Made by a program: the position numbers and the translations under genes. Shown piece by piece: positions 6,923-7,195 of a stretch of DNA of 7,195 bases. How positions within the stretch are numbered: the first letter of the stretch is position 1; every line of letters starts with the position of its first letter. Source of the DNA: Planctomycetota bacterium (lineage in GTDB: Bacteria > Planctomycetota > Phycisphaerae > WQYP01). The stretch spans positions 1 through 7,195 of the forward strand of contig JAJZNY010000235.1 of the NCBI GenBank assembly GCA_021852245.1. Reading direction: 5' to 3'. The notes under the pieces were generated by a model. The model searched no databases. It was not told where the DNA came from and worked only from the letters and a program-made list of their open reading frames with translations.

Positions 6923-6990
6923 CACCAAGGCGCGAAGAGCGCGAAGACGGTACAAATAAAGCGTAAGGAGTTAACGCAAAAATCTTGGTG
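6923..6990. repeat. CGCGAAGA-type repeat unit bounded by CACCAAG/CTTGGTG
   Basis: The inverted ends CACCAAG (6923-6929) and CTTGGTG (6984-6990) enclose two copies of CGCGAAGA (6931-6938 and 6940-6947). Sequences of the form 'caccaaggcgcgaagagcgcgaag' occur as dispersed intergenic repeats in various bacteria from general memory; this was not searched. The seven-base ends give the unit the shape of a small element about 68 bases long with terminal inverted repeats, but no target-site duplication is evident. Confidence 0.45.
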
Positions 6991-6994
6991 CCTT

Positions 6995-7009
6995 TCACGC
7001 GTAGCGTGA
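6995..7009. repeat. Perfect TCACGC/GCGTGA inverted repeat
   Basis: TCACGC (6995-7000), the three-base centre GTA, and GCGTGA (7004-7009) form a perfect six-base-arm dyad five bases after the CTTGGTG end of the preceding repeat unit. It is followed by CAAAAAATGC. As either DNA or RNA it could be a binding site or hairpin. Two further weak stems follow: TCCCA/TGGGA (7052-7066) and CCGCCAG/CTGGCGG (7070-7100). Confidence 0.5.
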
Positions 7010-7131
7010 CAAAAAATGCAGATCACATCATGCGCCCCCGTGAAACCCAATTCCCATGGCGTGGGATGGCCGCCAGTAGTGTCCCGGAATTTGCTGGCGG
7101 AATGCTCGCAGAATATTAACACGATCTTAAC

Positions 7132-7160
7132 TTGCGCCAGGGCCGAGTCTGTGGTTTAAT
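7132..7160 (+). promoter_or_regulatory. Possible promoter near the right edge
   Basis: TTGCGC (7132-7137) and TTTAAT (7155-7160) are separated by exactly 17 bases on the plus strand. The -10 matches five of six consensus bases but the -35 only three of six. The predicted start of transcription falls near 7167, where a GTG begins an open frame to the window edge. AT-rich sequence with two TTAA-containing stretches lies just upstream. Confidence 0.3.
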
Positions 7161-7166
7161 ACGGGC

Positions 7167-7195
7167 GTGAAAAAGGCGACTGCCACCTTCGGGAA
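7167..7195 (+). CDS. Possible start of a gene running off the right edge
   Basis: From GTG 7167 the frame reads (V/M)KKATATFG and is still open at the window end. Lys-Lys after the start is common in secreted and membrane proteins, but nine codons cannot identify a gene. There is no Shine-Dalgarno sequence upstream. If the promoter at 7132-7160 is real, the transcript would be leaderless or nearly so. Treat this as a pointer for whoever holds the adjoining sequence. Confidence 0.15.

Larger units (their letters stand above)
6627..7166. other. Non-coding, hairpin- and repeat-rich intergenic region
   Basis: About 540 bases follow the lipoprotein stop without a gene I can support. The base composition shifts repeatedly between GC-rich hairpins and AT-rich patches. 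The region contains two copies of a 12-base repeat, a 15-base-period tandem, an 8-base perfect tandem, several hairpins and paired CGCGAAGA units, listed separately. A 95-codon minus-strand frame at 6835-7122 runs through the repeat units and lacks domain features, so I do not call it. No hairpin is followed by a proper T-run, and no intrinsic terminator for the lipoprotein gene is evident. It may be a cluster of dispersed repeat elements or structured RNA. Confidence 0.6.

Noticed and set aside
6645..7009. CRISPR array
   Set aside because: The repeats differ from each other, are 8-12 bases long and irregularly spaced, and no cas-like gene is present.
6835..7122. 95-codon minus-strand open frame in the repeat region
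   Set aside because: It translates the CGCGAAGA repeat and the flanking dyads. The resulting Cys- and Phe-rich peptide looks like the spurious products often called from such repeats, and no ribosome site was evident.

Overview
The window most likely comes from the chromosome of a Planctomycetota bacterium, perhaps of the Phycisphaerae type. The basis is the N-terminal domain of the gyrase subunit: the stretches CAKIAGDTSGNYHPHG and EAVIYPTLVRMAQ resemble planctomycete GyrA as I remember it rather than the proteobacterial form. The moderately high GC, the large TPR lipoprotein and the hairpin-rich spacer DNA fit, but do not prove it. No search was run.

Layout. Positions 1-2326 (minus strand) hold DNA gyrase subunit A, cut by the left edge of the window before its C-terminus. 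A 184-base gap separates it from an upstream, same-strand undecaprenyl-diphosphatase gene, uppP (2511-3434). A 255-base divergent intergenic region (3435-3689) carries a credible minus-strand promoter for uppP next to a weaker plus-strand -10 element. The plus strand then encodes a 978-residue lipoprotein that is a chain of TPR-like helical repeats (3690-6626). From 6627 to the right edge there is no convincing gene. About 540 bases there are packed with short direct repeats and hairpins, and the last bases hold a possible promoter and a possible GTG start of a gene that runs out of the window.

How the parts relate. UppP recycles the C55 lipid carrier for cell-wall and surface polysaccharide synthesis. 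The divergent lipoprotein is probably an envelope-anchored scaffold, so the shared intergenic region may serve two envelope functions. gyrA lies downstream of uppP on the same strand and could receive read-through, but the 184-base gap does not show tight coupling.

I did not find a clearly new defence or mobile system. The points most worth a second look are the GyrA drug-site residues (Ala83 and Pro87, where E. coli has Ser and Asp), the large unassigned TPR lipoprotein, the altered signature motifs in UppP, and the structured repeat cluster at 6627-7166.
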